Shown: positions 7,506 to 16,260, counted from the stretch's first letter. The stretch: DNA of 64,000 nt from Bacilli bacterium (GCA_900770925.1 CAAGLY010000016.1:1-64000); one strand, 5' to 3'. Notes: a model not told the origin generated them from the letters alone. Translations and numbers: made by a program.

Positions 7506-8587
7506 TTTCCTCCTTATATCTTCACATTCCTTTTTGCCAGAGCATCTGCTCCTATTGTGATTTTCCGAAGGTTTACCACAATAAGGAATGGGAAGAGAAA
7601 TATATTCCTCTCCTCATTGAGGAAATCGAATCCTATTCAATAAAAGACAAGTCTCTTAAAACAATTTATATCGGAGGAGGAACTCCTTCGATTCTTTCTT
7701 CTGCTCTTAGGGAAAAGATGCTCTCTTATCTAAACAGGCGGTTTCCCAATGTAGCAGAATTCACTAGGGAAGCTAACCCAGAATCCATCACGGAGGAAAA
7801 AGCAGCTATCAGGAAGAAATACGGAGTGAACCGGGTCTCCTTAGGTGTTGAGTCCACGAGCACTTCTTTGCTTAAACGTCTTGGCAGAACCCATACTAAT
7901 GAACAAGTCAGAAAAGCGGTCTCTCTATTAAAACAGTCTGGAATTGACAATCTTAACTTTGATTTTATTTATGGCATTCCTGGTGAAAGCTTAACCGATC
8001 TAAACAATGACATTTCATTCGCACTGTCTCAGGGTGTTAAACATTTATCTTTTTATTCGCTTCAATTAGAAGAAGGAACTAGGCTTTTTGATAAGAAAAC
8101 CATTCCTGTAACAGATGATGAATACCGGAAACAATATGACCATCTTGTCTTACAACTGAGTATTCATGGATATCAGCGCTACGAAGTGTCTAATTTTTCT
8201 TTGCCAGGATATGAGTCAAAGCACAATCTGACTTACTGGCACGATGAGCAGTACTATGCCTGTGGTGTCGGAGCTTCCGGATATATCAAGGATCTGCGCT
8301 ACACCAATACGAAGTCCATCACGAAATATTTAAGCGGGGAAAGAGTCTTTTCCAAAGACACCATCAGAAAAGAAGATGAAGAGAGGGAATTCTTAAGGCT
8401 TGGCCTTCGTCTTGAGCAAGGCTTTTCTTTAGAAGAATACCGAAAACGTTTCGGACAGGATTTTCTTTCTGTTTACAGTAAGAAAATTGAAGAGAATAAC
8501 ACCTTTTTCGATTCTTCCGATGGCCGTTTCCGTATCCGGAAAGAGTATCTTTATATCAGGGATTCCCTGCTTCTTTCTCTTTTCTAG
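7502..8587 (+). CDS. hemW: Radical SAM protein HemW (HemN-like heme chaperone)
   Basis: A 361-residue radical SAM enzyme. CQSICSYC at residues 12-19 gives the CxxxCxxC motif that holds the 4Fe-4S cluster, and IYIGGGTPS is the Gly-rich SAM-binding strand. The extra cysteine motif of true coproporphyrinogen dehydrogenase HemN is missing and the protein is shorter, so HemW is preferred; HemW proteins bind heme and are thought to deliver it to respiratory enzymes. The gene overlaps the Fic-like gene (ATGA), implying coupled translation. No other heme gene is visible in the window. Confidence 0.9.
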   Translation: MISSLYLHIPFCQSICSYCDFPKVYHNKEWEEKYIPLLIEEIESYSIKDKSLKTIYIGGGTPSILSSALREKMLSYLNRRFPNVAEFTREANPESITEEKAAIRKKYGVNRVSLGVESTSTSLLKRLGRTHTNEQVRKAVSLLKQSGIDNLNFDFIYGIPGESLTDLNNDISFALSQGVKHLSFYSLQLEEGTRLFDKKTIPVTDDEYRKQYDHLVLQLSIHGYQRYEVSNFSLPGYESKHNLTYWHDEQYYACGVGASGYIKDLRYTNTKSITKYLSGERVFSKDTIRKEDEEREFLRLGLRLEQGFSLEEYRKRFGQDFLSVYSKKIEENNTFFDSSDGRFRIRKEYLYIRDSLLLSLF

Positions 8588-8598
8588 TCCCACTGCCC

Positions 8599-8627
8599 TT
8601 GTTATTTTCTCTTTTCGCCTCTATAAT
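8599..8627 (+). promoter_or_regulatory. Promoter of the 8717-11010 unknown gene cluster
   Basis: TTGTTA (8599-8604) and TATAAT (8622-8627) are separated by 17 bp. The predicted start near 8634 leaves a leader of about 83 nt with two hairpins: ATCCG-TTTG-CGGAT closed by GTCT/AGAC, and TCCTCT/AGAGGA. Confidence 0.7.
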
Positions 8628-8716
8628 CACTTTGTCTGCCGCATCCGTTTGCGGATTAGACCGATTTATCCTCTTTCTCTAATAGAGGACTGGAGCGAAT
8701 CAGAAAGGACTTCCTT

Positions 8717-9394
8717 ATGTCTTATGAGCACCCTCTTTTGGACGAGCCGGTTTTCGAGAAGGTATTTCCAGGTCCTAAGCCATCAGCTTATTTCCGGGCA
8801 AGCAAGGATCCGCATAGGATCATGCTTTCCATTGCTGAAGATTTCCAATGGATTGTTACTACACTAGCTAGGGAAGGGGAAATTGAAAAGGATGACATCA
8901 GGGGTGAAGATCTACCGAATGTGGCTCTTGTCCTTGATAGCAGGGACTTTCACCGGAAATTCGAGGACAATTATGTCATTGAGAAATCTGTTCTTGTCTA
9001 TCTGGTTTCCCTTTTGAATCTGCTTCCTGAGAAGAAAGGTCAATTTCTCTGGAAGACGTATTTTCTTTATCTGAGATGTTCCTATGAAGTTCAGGAAGAG
9101 GATAAAAAGCATGTCACAAAGACTGCTTTTTATACGCATCGGAATGAGTACGTGTCTGACTTTCTAGAGCTTCTTTCTCTGCCCTACGATGAATTACTCG
9201 AGCAACTGACTCCTGCCCAGAAGAAATGGTTTCCCTTTTTTCCTATTGCCACGGAGTTTCAGTCGAAATACAGGGATCCCTGTATCCTATCTTCCTTTGG
9301 CGAAGAAGTCTTCCATGGTCCTAGGGAGACAGACCTGACGAAAGAAGATGCCGATGCAATCAGGAAAACACTTTTAGCAAGAAAAGTACTCTGA
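8717..9394 (+). CDS. Protein of unknown function, first gene of a four-gene cluster
   Basis: A 225-residue soluble protein that I do not recognise. It has no signal peptide or membrane segment. It is rich in aromatic and charged residues, with a long helical middle (about 95-175) and no catalytic signature I can name. AAAGGA lies 8 nt before the ATG and supports the start. It is transcribed from the promoter at 8599-8627 through a structured leader, and is followed after 51 nt by two membrane proteins, suggesting a shared job at the membrane. Confidence 0.7.
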   Translation: MSYEHPLLDEPVFEKVFPGPKPSAYFRASKDPHRIMLSIAEDFQWIVTTLAREGEIEKDDIRGEDLPNVALVLDSRDFHRKFEDNYVIEKSVLVYLVSLLNLLPEKKGQFLWKTYFLYLRCSYEVQEEDKKHVTKTAFYTHRNEYVSDFLELLSLPYDELLEQLTPAQKKWFPFFPIATEFQSKYRDPCILSSFGEEVFHGPRETDLTKEDADAIRKTLLARKVL

Positions 9395-9445
9395 GTCGAA
9401 AAACCGACCGTCTTCCTTCCCATATAAGGTAGTGAGGACAACCAG

Positions 9446-10114
9446 ATGAAAGAATTCAGGAAACGGAACAGGTACTACCTATTCCTGCTTGTGAGGATTG
9501 CAATTAAAATTTTCTTTAGGTTTTCATCCTTTATCTTTGGAATAAGGGCTAGCGTGATTTTCCTTCTTTGCGGAGTATTACTTCTCTTTTATTACGATAA
9601 ATTAGTCAATGCCAAGAACACCCGGAAGGCCCAGCTTGAATTCCTATGCTGTTTCAGGAACGGCGCCTATGAACAGAAGGGAGCTAAGGAAATCTATGAT
9701 TCCGCCTGCCATTTTATCCGCGGATACCAAGAAATCATTCCCTATTCAGAACTTCTTGAAGACCCATCGAGAAGGAAAAGGCCTGAGGATTATCAGGAAT
9801 ATTTTCTGGCAATCAGGGAACTAGACAAGAAAGGCGAACTTCATCTTCCCGATTATCGTCCGCTGCTTGAAAAGATTGAGGAAGAAACAACAGAGAGGGA
9901 AATTGGTCGCCGCAAAAGAAATCAGGACTTTTTGCTATCCCTTCTTTTAATCAGGGGATCTGTTTTCGTTCTTTCTAGGCTTAGAATTCTAGTTCCTTCC
10001 TTTTCTTCACGGCTTAACGGAACCATTCCAAACAGGCTCCTCCTAGCTTTTCCTTTTTTATCTATTTCATTAACATTGCTTTATCTAATCAGGGAGGAAA
10101 AGAAACATGTTTGA
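9446..10114 (+). CDS. Membrane protein of unknown function
   Basis: A 222-residue protein with hydrophobic segments near residues 10-32 and 35-50 at the N-terminus and one near 195-215 at the C-terminus, separated by a charged region of about 120 residues (KRPEDYQEYF, EEETTEREIGRRKRN). GAGG 10 nt upstream supports the start. It overlaps the next gene by 8 nt. The layout of paired N-terminal helices, cytoplasmic loop and C-terminal helix is the same in the next gene, so the two may be diverged paralogs or partners of a complex. The layout vaguely recalls TadB/TadC/GspF platform proteins, but no pilus gene is near. Confidence 0.7.
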   Translation: MKEFRKRNRYYLFLLVRIAIKIFFRFSSFIFGIRASVIFLLCGVLLLFYYDKLVNAKNTRKAQLEFLCCFRNGAYEQKGAKEIYDSACHFIRGYQEIIPYSELLEDPSRRKRPEDYQEYFLAIRELDKKGELHLPDYRPLLEKIEEETTEREIGRRKRNQDFLLSLLLIRGSVFVLSRLRILVPSFSSRLNGTIPNRLLLAFPFLSISLTLLYLIREEKKHV

Positions 10115-10733
10115 AAATTTAAAAAAGGGGCTGATGAAAAAGGAAAAGCAACCAAAGAAAACAAAAGGGGAAACATCTAGCCCTGTTATTGTACCTGTGC
10201 TATCTGCTTTTGTCGGATTGCTGTTTTACTATAGAACAAAGTCGGTTTTCCCCTTCCTTCTTTTCTCCCTTTTAGGCAGGTTCCTGTTTGTCTATATTTT
10301 TCTGAACAATCCTAGAAAAAAAGACAAACAGAAAAACGAAGAGCTGTCCTTATACAAAAATTTTTATGAGCGTTATTTTCTTTATTCCGGACTTGAAAAC
10401 TCCTATCTTCTAGGCTTTGAAAAAGCAGTGGATACCCTTCCGATTTCTCTGCTTCGCGACTCTCTGAAAGATTTTCAGGACAATGATAGGAAAGGGAGTA
10501 TCCCTCTTCAGGTTAATAGGACACAGTCAGAAAGGAATCTTATCCGTGGGGTCAAGGAACGGCTAGAAGAAGAATACGAATACACTTATCAAGACTCCCG
10601 GGAAAGGTATTCGCTCTATCTCCGAGCTTTTCCGAAGAAGAAAAAAGCATCTGTTCCTGCCTACCTGATTTCCTTATCTGTCATTTCCGTTTCGCTTGTA
10701 TGTCTGTTCTATGTCTTTCTTAGGCCAGTTTAG
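10107..10733 (+). CDS. Membrane protein of unknown function, possible partner or paralog of the preceding gene
   Basis: A 208-residue protein with a basic N-terminus (KKGLMKKEKQPKKTKG), two hydrophobic segments (about 30-45 and 47-66), a charged loop of about 115 residues with many Arg/Glu/Tyr, and a C-terminal hydrophobic segment (about 184-205). GGGAGG precedes the ATG by about 9 nt, inside the upstream gene. Overlap with that gene and near contact with the next indicate one operon. Function not recognised. Confidence 0.7.
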   Translation: MFENLKKGLMKKEKQPKKTKGETSSPVIVPVLSAFVGLLFYYRTKSVFPFLLFSLLGRFLFVYIFLNNPRKKDKQKNEELSLYKNFYERYFLYSGLENSYLLGFEKAVDTLPISLLRDSLKDFQDNDRKGSIPLQVNRTQSERNLIRGVKERLEEEYEYTYQDSRERYSLYLRAFPKKKKASVPAYLISLSVISVSLVCLFYVFLRPV

Positions 10734-10740
10734 GTTAGGA

Positions 10741-11010
10741 ATGCTCGTCCCCTCCGGCATTCTGTTTTCCTGTCTCAGTTTTGATGATTTCCTTGACCAA
10801 AGAGCAAATCCAGTCTTGACCGATTCCGCCGCCTTAGTAAAAAACAATCTTCTGAATGAAAAAGAAGCTACACTGGGATTAAGCAAAAGTGTCCGTTTGA
10901 TCCGCTTGCCTGGTGAGGAAGAAGAAACTATTATTCTCCTACGCTATAAGGTGCCTTACCTGAGGAAGGAAGGCTTTCCGGAAAGACATTTAAAGTTCTC
11001 TATAAATTGA
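10741..11010 (+). CDS. Small protein of unknown function
   Basis: A protein of 89 residues from ATG 10741. An earlier in-frame ATG at 10711 overlaps the upstream gene and lacks a ribosome-binding site. A short hydrophobic stretch at the start (LVPSGILFSCLSF) could be a signal or membrane anchor. The rest is mixed and ends in LRYKVPYLRKEGFPERHLKF. Its stop overlaps the -35 box of the tyrS promoter. It completes the unknown cluster, and its role cannot be told from sequence. Confidence 0.5.
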   Translation: MLVPSGILFSCLSFDDFLDQRANPVLTDSAALVKNNLLNEKEATLGLSKSVRLIRLPGEEEETIILLRYKVPYLRKEGFPERHLKFSIN

Positions 11011-11035
11011 ATTAATAGTTTTAGTTATATATACT
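11007..11035 (+). promoter_or_regulatory. Promoter of tyrS
   Basis: TTGAAT (11007-11012) and TATACT (11030-11035) are separated by 17 bp. The leader is only about 35 nt, too short for a T-box, and ends in a strong AGGGGGT ribosome-binding site. Confidence 0.75.
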
Positions 11036-11076
11036 AGTAGGCGAAAAAATAACTTTTTATTACAGGGGGTCATTCC

Positions 11077-12327
11077 ATGAATCCAATCAAAGACTTAGAA
11101 CGTCGCGGACTTCTCGATGCTTTTTCCGATAAGGAAAAAACCGAAGAAAGGTTTGCAAAACCTGTTACCGTCTATTGCGGTTTTGATCCAAGCGCCCGTT
11201 CTCTCCAGTTAGGAAACTTCATAAGGATCACAAGGCTTCAGCGTCTTCAGAAGGCCGGATGCCGTGTTATTGCCGTCTTAGGCGGTGCTACGGGTAGGAT
11301 TGGAGATCCTTCCGGAAAGAAGTCCGAACGTAAGTTCCTCGGTGAAAATCAGGTCAGGGAAAACGCTGAGGCGATTAAGGCACAGCTTGCCAAATACATC
11401 GATACTTCCGATCCGGAAAAAGGAAGGATTGTCAACAACTATGATTGGTGGAGCAAGCTTGATGTCATCAGCTTCCTCCGTAACTATGGCAAAAACTTCC
11501 AGGTCGGTTATAGGTTAGCCAAAGACATTGTCAAATCCCGTCTGGAAGTCGGTATTTCCTACGCAGAGTTCTCCTACAGGATTCTCCAAGCCGGTGACTT
11601 TGACTATCTGTACAATAAATACGGATGCTCAGTTCAAATCGGTGGCGGAGATCAGTGGGGCAACCTTACAACCGCTTTAGATTTCGTCAAGAGAAAGAAC
11701 GGAAGCGATGTCACTGCAGAGGTCTTTACGCTCAAGTTAATCACCGATAGCCAGGGAAAGAAATTCGGCAAGAGTGAAAACGGAGCCTTATATCTTGATC
11801 CGACTAGGACCTCTCCTTATCACATCTATCAATATTTCAGGAACGTCTCGGATAATGATGTCCTGCGTTATCTCTATATCTTCGATGACCGTCCGATTGA
11901 AGAAATCGATACCATCTATAAAGCCCATCTTGAACATCCCGAGCTCCGTAACGGACAACGTGAACTTGCCCATGTTATTGTTTCTAAGCTTCATGGAGAC
12001 GAAATCGCCGATAAATGTGTTGCTAGGTCTAAGGCTCTCTTCTCTGACACTTTCTCTGGATTAAATGCCTCTGACTTAAAAGACCTGACCGATGGTCTGG
12101 TCGTTATCGAACAGAAAGAAGAGATTCCGCTTCTCGATGCTCTGATTGCTCTTAAGCTTGCCTCTTCAAAGCGCGAAGCACGTGAATTTGTCTCTGCTGG
12201 CGCAGTAAAAATCAACGGAGTGAAAATCTCCGACATAAATGCTATTATCAGCAAGGAAAATGCTTTAGACGGCGGCTATGTCTTCATCAAGCGCGGAAAG
12301 CGCAACTACGCTGTCAGGAAATTCTAG
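11077..12327 (+). CDS. tyrS: Tyrosyl-tRNA synthetase
   Basis: A class I synthetase that charges tRNA-Tyr in the cytoplasm. The 416-residue length is normal. YCGFDPSARSLQLGN (about 33-47) is the HIGH-region loop, GGGDQWGN lies in the tyrosine pocket, and KFGKS (about 229-233) is the KMSKS loop. The last 70 residues form an S4-like RNA-binding domain. AGGGGGT 8 nt upstream fixes the start. It is monocistronic and converges on the hydrolase gene with a 4-nt overlap and no obvious terminator between them. Confidence 0.97.
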   Translation: MNPIKDLERRGLLDAFSDKEKTEERFAKPVTVYCGFDPSARSLQLGNFIRITRLQRLQKAGCRVIAVLGGATGRIGDPSGKKSERKFLGENQVRENAEAIKAQLAKYIDTSDPEKGRIVNNYDWWSKLDVISFLRNYGKNFQVGYRLAKDIVKSRLEVGISYAEFSYRILQAGDFDYLYNKYGCSVQIGGGDQWGNLTTALDFVKRKNGSDVTAEVFTLKLITDSQGKKFGKSENGALYLDPTRTSPYHIYQYFRNVSDNDVLRYLYIFDDRPIEEIDTIYKAHLEHPELRNGQRELAHVIVSKLHGDEIADKCVARSKALFSDTFSGLNASDLKDLTDGLVVIEQKEEIPLLDALIALKLASSKREAREFVSAGAVKINGVKISDINAIISKENALDGGYVFIKRGKRNYAVRKF

Positions 12328-13361
12328 TTTCTGATTGCGTCGTCTAAGAAGGAAAGGATTTCCTCCTTTGCTTCCTTAGCATAGGTGATATGGCTAAACG
12401 GGGCCAGGGAGAGGATTTCCTCTTCCCTGCCCTTTTTGTTTTCACTATCTTTATATTTTTCTTTGATTCTCTTGTTTTCTTCTGTAAACCAATGATAGCT
12501 GTCTTCCGTTATAATCGAATTATGGAGTCCTTTATCCTGAATAAAAACCTTCACATTACCTTGAGGATGCTTTTTAAAATACAAGGCTAAGGAATTATCA
12601 TTCCTAACAATCGGATCATCCCTTGCATAAAGAAGCAAAACCTTAGTTGTCTTGTTTTTCTTAACCCCGCTCTTGCAGGCAATGGTATATCGTTTTCCTT
12701 CTAAAAACAGCCTGCAGAACCAATAAGCCGGGACTAAGAAATAATAGAGTCCTTTTTTCTGTTTCTTCCTGACATCCAGTACGCTTTTTCTTTCATTAAT
12801 CGGAGCTGAACGGATTACCGCTCCTTTTATCTGCGGGAATTTCTTCAGGGCTCCGGCCCTAGAATAAGCTCCCCAGGAATGGCCATAGACCAATAGCGGC
12901 ATTCCTTCATTCACATTCCGCTTGATAACATCTCTCAAGACGTTTTCGGCAACATAAATGCCAGTAGCCAGAGATTCCTGTGTCTTTCCCTCAGATAGTC
13001 CTGAGCCGAGTTGATCATAGGCAAGTACTTTATATCCGTTCTGGCAGAGCCTGAGGATATCAATCAGGTATTGAATGTGTGTCCCGAACTTTCCATGGCT
13101 TAAAACGACAAACCCTTTCTTGTCCTCAATCTCAGGCGAAGTATAAATATACCCATTGATTTTCTTTCCGTAGTAATAAGTGGTATAAGGAGTCCGGTCT
13201 AGCTTATCTTGCAGCTCCTCATAGCGGACATAGACTCCATCAGAGTCATTCTCCCGGCCGAGGAATAGTCTCTTATGAAGAGCAAAACAGAGACAGAGGC
13301 AGATTAACAGATAAACCCTGATTAGAATCATAATGGACAGGATACAGATTAATGCAATCAT
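12324..13361 (-). CDS. Alpha/beta hydrolase with N-terminal membrane anchor
   Basis: A 345-residue alpha/beta-hydrolase. A hydrophobic N-terminus (about 2-27) should anchor it in the membrane. VLSHGKFG (about 86-93) is the oxyanion-hole strand and GHSWG (160-164) holds the nucleophile Ser. DDPIV (about 250) and GLHNS (about 287) supply Asp and His. The family resembles DUF/BAAT-like serine hydrolases acting on lipid or peptide esters; the substrate is unknown. It converges with tyrS and diverges from clpB. A weak TTTATA/TATAAT promoter can be drawn just upstream. Confidence 0.83.
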   Translation of the reverse strand: MIALICILSIMILIRVYLLICLCLCFALHKRLFLGRENDSDGVYVRYEELQDKLDRTPYTTYYYGKKINGYIYTSPEIEDKKGFVVLSHGKFGTHIQYLIDILRLCQNGYKVLAYDQLGSGLSEGKTQESLATGIYVAENVLRDVIKRNVNEGMPLLVYGHSWGAYSRAGALKKFPQIKGAVIRSAPINERKSVLDVRKKQKKGLYYFLVPAYWFCRLFLEGKRYTIACKSGVKKNKTTKVLLLYARDDPIVRNDNSLALYFKKHPQGNVKVFIQDKGLHNSIITEDSYHWFTEENKRIKEKYKDSENKKGREEEILSLAPFSHITYAKEAKEEILSFLDDAIRN

Positions 13362-13422
13362 CGTTAGTTTTTCTTTCCTTATTATTATATATATGGAAGG
13401 ACTAGGTATAAAGTAAGAAAAA

Positions 13423-13449
13423 TTAGCACTCCTGACTTGAAAGTGCTAA
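13423..13449 (+). promoter_or_regulatory. CIRCE operator (HrcA binding site) before clpB
   Basis: TTAGCACTC, a 9-bp spacer and AAGTGCTAA match the CIRCE consensus with a single change in the right arm (A for G). The right arm overlaps the -35 box of the clpB promoter, which would let HrcA block RNA polymerase. Confidence 0.93.
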
Positions 13450-13464
13450 TTTTCAAAGTATAAT
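13437..13464 (+). promoter_or_regulatory. Promoter of clpB
   Basis: TTGAAA (13437-13442) and TATAAT (13459-13464) are separated by 16 bp; the -35 box lies inside the CIRCE element. AAGGAGG at 13481-13487 is the ribosome-binding site for the ATG at 13497. Confidence 0.85.
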
Positions 13465-13496
13465 ATTAGTGTCAATACGAAAGGAGGTTTACTACT

Positions 13497-16058
13497 ATGT
13501 CTGAAGAACAGAAATATACAACCAAAGTCATCGATGCCATCAATCAAGGAGCTGCAATTGCCAAGGACAATTCGCTCGCCTGTTTTGATGTCCCTGAACT
13601 GCTCCGTGCCTTATATGACCAGGACGGTTCTAGGTATCTGAATATCAGGGAAAAGCTCGGTATTGATTCTAAGCAGGTTTCCCAAATTATCGATTCCTAT
13701 ATCCACGATTCAGTGAAAACTACTTCTCAGGAAGAGCCCCAGCCATCCTCTGATATCAATAACAGGCTTTATCAGGCTACGAAGTATCAGAAAGATAGGA
13801 ATGATAGCTATAGGTCGGTCGAACATCTACTTTTAGCACAATTTGATTCCCGCCATTCTATCAGGCAGAAACTGACTAAGCTTGAAGGCTATAACAAAGA
13901 CGGATTCCAGAAAGCCATCAAGCAGATTCGCGGAAACAGCCATGTTACCAGCGATAATCCGGAAGCCCAATACGAGGCATTGAAAAAGTACGGAAGAGAC
14001 CTTGTCAGTGATGTCGCTAGCGGAAAAATCGATCCGGTTATCGGCCGGGATAACGAAATCCGCCGAATCAGGGAAATCCTTTCCCGTAAGAGCAAGAATA
14101 ATCCGGTTCTTATCGGTGATCCTGGCGTAGGTAAAACTGCTGTGGTCGAAGGTCTTGCCTGGAGAATCTTCAAAGGCGATGTTCCGGAGACTCTGAAAGA
14201 TAAGACTATTTTCGAATTGGATGTCGGTTCCTTGATTGCCGGAGCAAAATACCGCGGTGAATTCGAGGAACGTCTGAAAGCTGTTAGGAAAGAAGTCGCG
14301 AAGAGTGATGGCAAGATTATTCTCTTCATCGATGAGATCCATACTTTGATTGGTGCCGGAGCCGGCGGAGATTCCTCTCTTGATGCCGCAAACATCCTTA
14401 AGCCCAGGCTTGCCCGCGGTGAGCTTCATTGTATTGGAGCTACTACCTTGAATGAATACCGGAAATACATTGAAAAGGATCCTGCTTTTGCCCGAAGAAG
14501 GCAGAAAGTCATGATTGACGAGCCTACAGTTGAAGATTCCATCGCTATTCTCCGCGGTATCAAGGATCGTTATGAACAGCATCATGGCGTAGAAATCACT
14601 GATGATGCCATCATCTCTGCCGTCACCCTCTCTAAGCGTTACATTACCGACCGTTTCCTTCCGGATAAGGCAATCGATCTGATTGATGAGGCTTGTGCAA
14701 AAGTCCGTAGGCAGATTGATACTAGGCCGGAAGAGCTTGATGAAGTATCCCGTCACCTTAGGCAGTTGCAGATTGAGAAAGTCTCTCTGAAAAACGACGA
14801 ATCCCCCTCTGCAAAGCAACGTTATGACGCTAGGGAGAAAGAAATCGCTGAACTCCAGAGCCAGAAGGATACTCTGACTGCACAGTGGAAAGCCGAAAAA
14901 GCCGAATCCGATAAACAGAAAGATATCAAGAAAGCACTTGATGTCGCGCGTCTCAACCTTCAGAAAGCAAGGCAGGATGCCGATTACAACACTGCCGCCA
15001 AGATTCAGAATAGGGTAATCCCGCAGCTTCAGACTAAACTGAAGGAGGCATTGGAGAAGACAAAATCTTCTTCTATGCTCTCCGATATGGTTACAGATGA
15101 AACTGTCGCAGAAGTCATCTCTAGCCAGACCGGAATCCCGGTCAGCAAACTCACTAAGAGCGAGAGTGAAAAGATTCTCTCCCTCAAGGATGAACTTGCA
15201 AAACGGGTAATCGGTCAGGATGAAGCACTTAAGCAGATCAGCGACTCCATTATCCGTTCACGGGCAGGTCTCTCTGATCAGAATCGTCCTATTGGAAGCT
15301 TCCTCTTCCTTGGTCCGACTGGTGTCGGTAAAACAGAGGTGGCAAAAGCCCTTGCTGAGCAGCTCTTTGATTCCGAAAAGCAGATTGTCCGGATCGACAG
15401 GTCAGAATACAGGGAAAAGGAATCGGTTTCCCGTCTTATCGGTGCAGCACCGGGCTATGTCGGCTACGAAGAAGGAGGTCAGCTTACGGAGGCCGTCCGT
15501 CGGAAGCCATATTCAATTGTCCTCTTTGATGAAATCGAAAAGGCCCATCGGGATGTCTTCAATATTCTCCTCCAGGTTCTCGATGACGGCCGTCTGACAG
15601 ATGGTCAAGGCCGTACAATTGACTTTACCAACACCATAATTATCAGGACAAGTAACCTTGGCTCTGAATATCTCCTTGACGGAAACACAAAGCAGAACCG
15701 GGATAAGGTAAGGGATTTACTAAAGAAATCCTTCCGCCCTGAATTCCTGAACCGTATCGATGAGATTGTCATGTTTAACTCTCTCAATGAGGGTGTTATC
15801 GACCAGATTGTCCAGAAATTCCTCAATCTTCTCAAAGCACGGCTTGCTGCAAAGAACATCACTTTCAGCTATGATGATAAAGCAGTTGAGTTCATTCATA
15901 AGGAGAGCTATTCTCCTGCCTATGGTGCACGTCCAATCCGCCGATATGTCCAGAGCTATGTCGAAACCCCTCTTGCCAGGAAGATGATTTCCAGCGAAAG
16001 GAAAGACAAAGTCACTCTGACTTCCGACGGAAAGCAGCTGTTGTTCTTAGCTAAGTAA
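13497..16058 (+). CDS. clpB: ATP-dependent chaperone ClpB (Hsp100 disaggregase)
   Basis: ClpB threads aggregated proteins through a hexameric ring using ATP, together with DnaK. The 853 residues show the N-domain (1-150), NBD1 with GDPGVGKT (about 206) and FIDEIH, a coiled-coil middle domain (about 400-520, with Glu/Lys-rich heptads) and NBD2 with GPTGVGKT (about 605) and LFDEIEKA. The middle domain separates it from ClpA/ClpC, though the N-domain is poorly conserved. CIRCE overlaps its promoter, so it should be heat-induced through HrcA. It is monocistronic and ends at the terminator at 16064-16100. Confidence 0.95.
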   Translation: MSEEQKYTTKVIDAINQGAAIAKDNSLACFDVPELLRALYDQDGSRYLNIREKLGIDSKQVSQIIDSYIHDSVKTTSQEEPQPSSDINNRLYQATKYQKDRNDSYRSVEHLLLAQFDSRHSIRQKLTKLEGYNKDGFQKAIKQIRGNSHVTSDNPEAQYEALKKYGRDLVSDVASGKIDPVIGRDNEIRRIREILSRKSKNNPVLIGDPGVGKTAVVEGLAWRIFKGDVPETLKDKTIFELDVGSLIAGAKYRGEFEERLKAVRKEVAKSDGKIILFIDEIHTLIGAGAGGDSSLDAANILKPRLARGELHCIGATTLNEYRKYIEKDPAFARRRQKVMIDEPTVEDSIAILRGIKDRYEQHHGVEITDDAIISAVTLSKRYITDRFLPDKAIDLIDEACAKVRRQIDTRPEELDEVSRHLRQLQIEKVSLKNDESPSAKQRYDAREKEIAELQSQKDTLTAQWKAEKAESDKQKDIKKALDVARLNLQKARQDADYNTAAKIQNRVIPQLQTKLKEALEKTKSSSMLSDMVTDETVAEVISSQTGIPVSKLTKSESEKILSLKDELAKRVIGQDEALKQISDSIIRSRAGLSDQNRPIGSFLFLGPTGVGKTEVAKALAEQLFDSEKQIVRIDRSEYREKESVSRLIGAAPGYVGYEEGGQLTEAVRRKPYSIVLFDEIEKAHRDVFNILLQVLDDGRLTDGQGRTIDFTNTIIIRTSNLGSEYLLDGNTKQNRDKVRDLLKKSFRPEFLNRIDEIVMFNSLNEGVIDQIVQKFLNLLKARLAAKNITFSYDDKAVEFIHKESYSPAYGARPIRRYVQSYVETPLARKMISSERKDKVTLTSDGKQLLFLAK

Positions 16059-16063
16059 AATTT

Positions 16064-16100
16064 GCCGGGGATTAATCTATCCCCGGCATTTTCTTTTTTT
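16064..16100 (+). terminator. Intrinsic terminator of clpB
   Basis: GCCGGGG (16064-16070) pairs with CCCCGGC (16081-16087) and is followed by a T-rich tract to 16100. Confidence 0.92.
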
Positions 16101-16102
16101 CT

Positions 16103-16129
16103 AAAAAACCTCGGAGCAGAGCTCCGAGG
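16103..16129 (-). terminator. Intrinsic terminator on the minus strand
   Basis: A perfect 9-bp stem with a 3-nt loop (16109-16129), followed on the minus strand by six T residues. It may end the nth transcript and the small RNA proposed at 16103-16167. Confidence 0.88.
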
Positions 16130-16167
16130 CCGGCAAAAGGAATTTCTGGACCGAAAAGCTTTTACCA
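16103..16167 (-). ncRNA. Small RNA candidate (about 65 nt)
   Basis: On the minus strand, an extended -10 (TGG then TATAAT, 16174-16182) lies about 7 nt before 16167. The sequence from there runs without a reading frame of note into the strong hairpin-plus-T-tract at 16103-16129. The only upstream gene on this strand (nth) ends 80 nt earlier. A separate short transcript is therefore possible; the -35 box is poor and no family match is recognised. The alternative is that this is simply the 3' end of the nth operon. Confidence 0.35.
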
Positions 16168-16260
16168 TATATGATTATACCATAGAATAAGGTTTTTATG
16201 CCTTTTTATTTTCTGAAAGCCGTAATTTTAACAAATGTCGGTTTTCTATGCCCTAACCGA

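Noticed and set aside
7502..8587. Coproporphyrinogen III dehydrogenase HemN
   Set aside because: The protein is shorter and lacks the N-terminal and second cysteine features of HemN; it fits HemW.
13833..14819. 328-codon frame antisense to clpB
   Set aside because: Lies wholly within the conserved ClpB coding region; codon bias of the sense strand explains the lack of stops.
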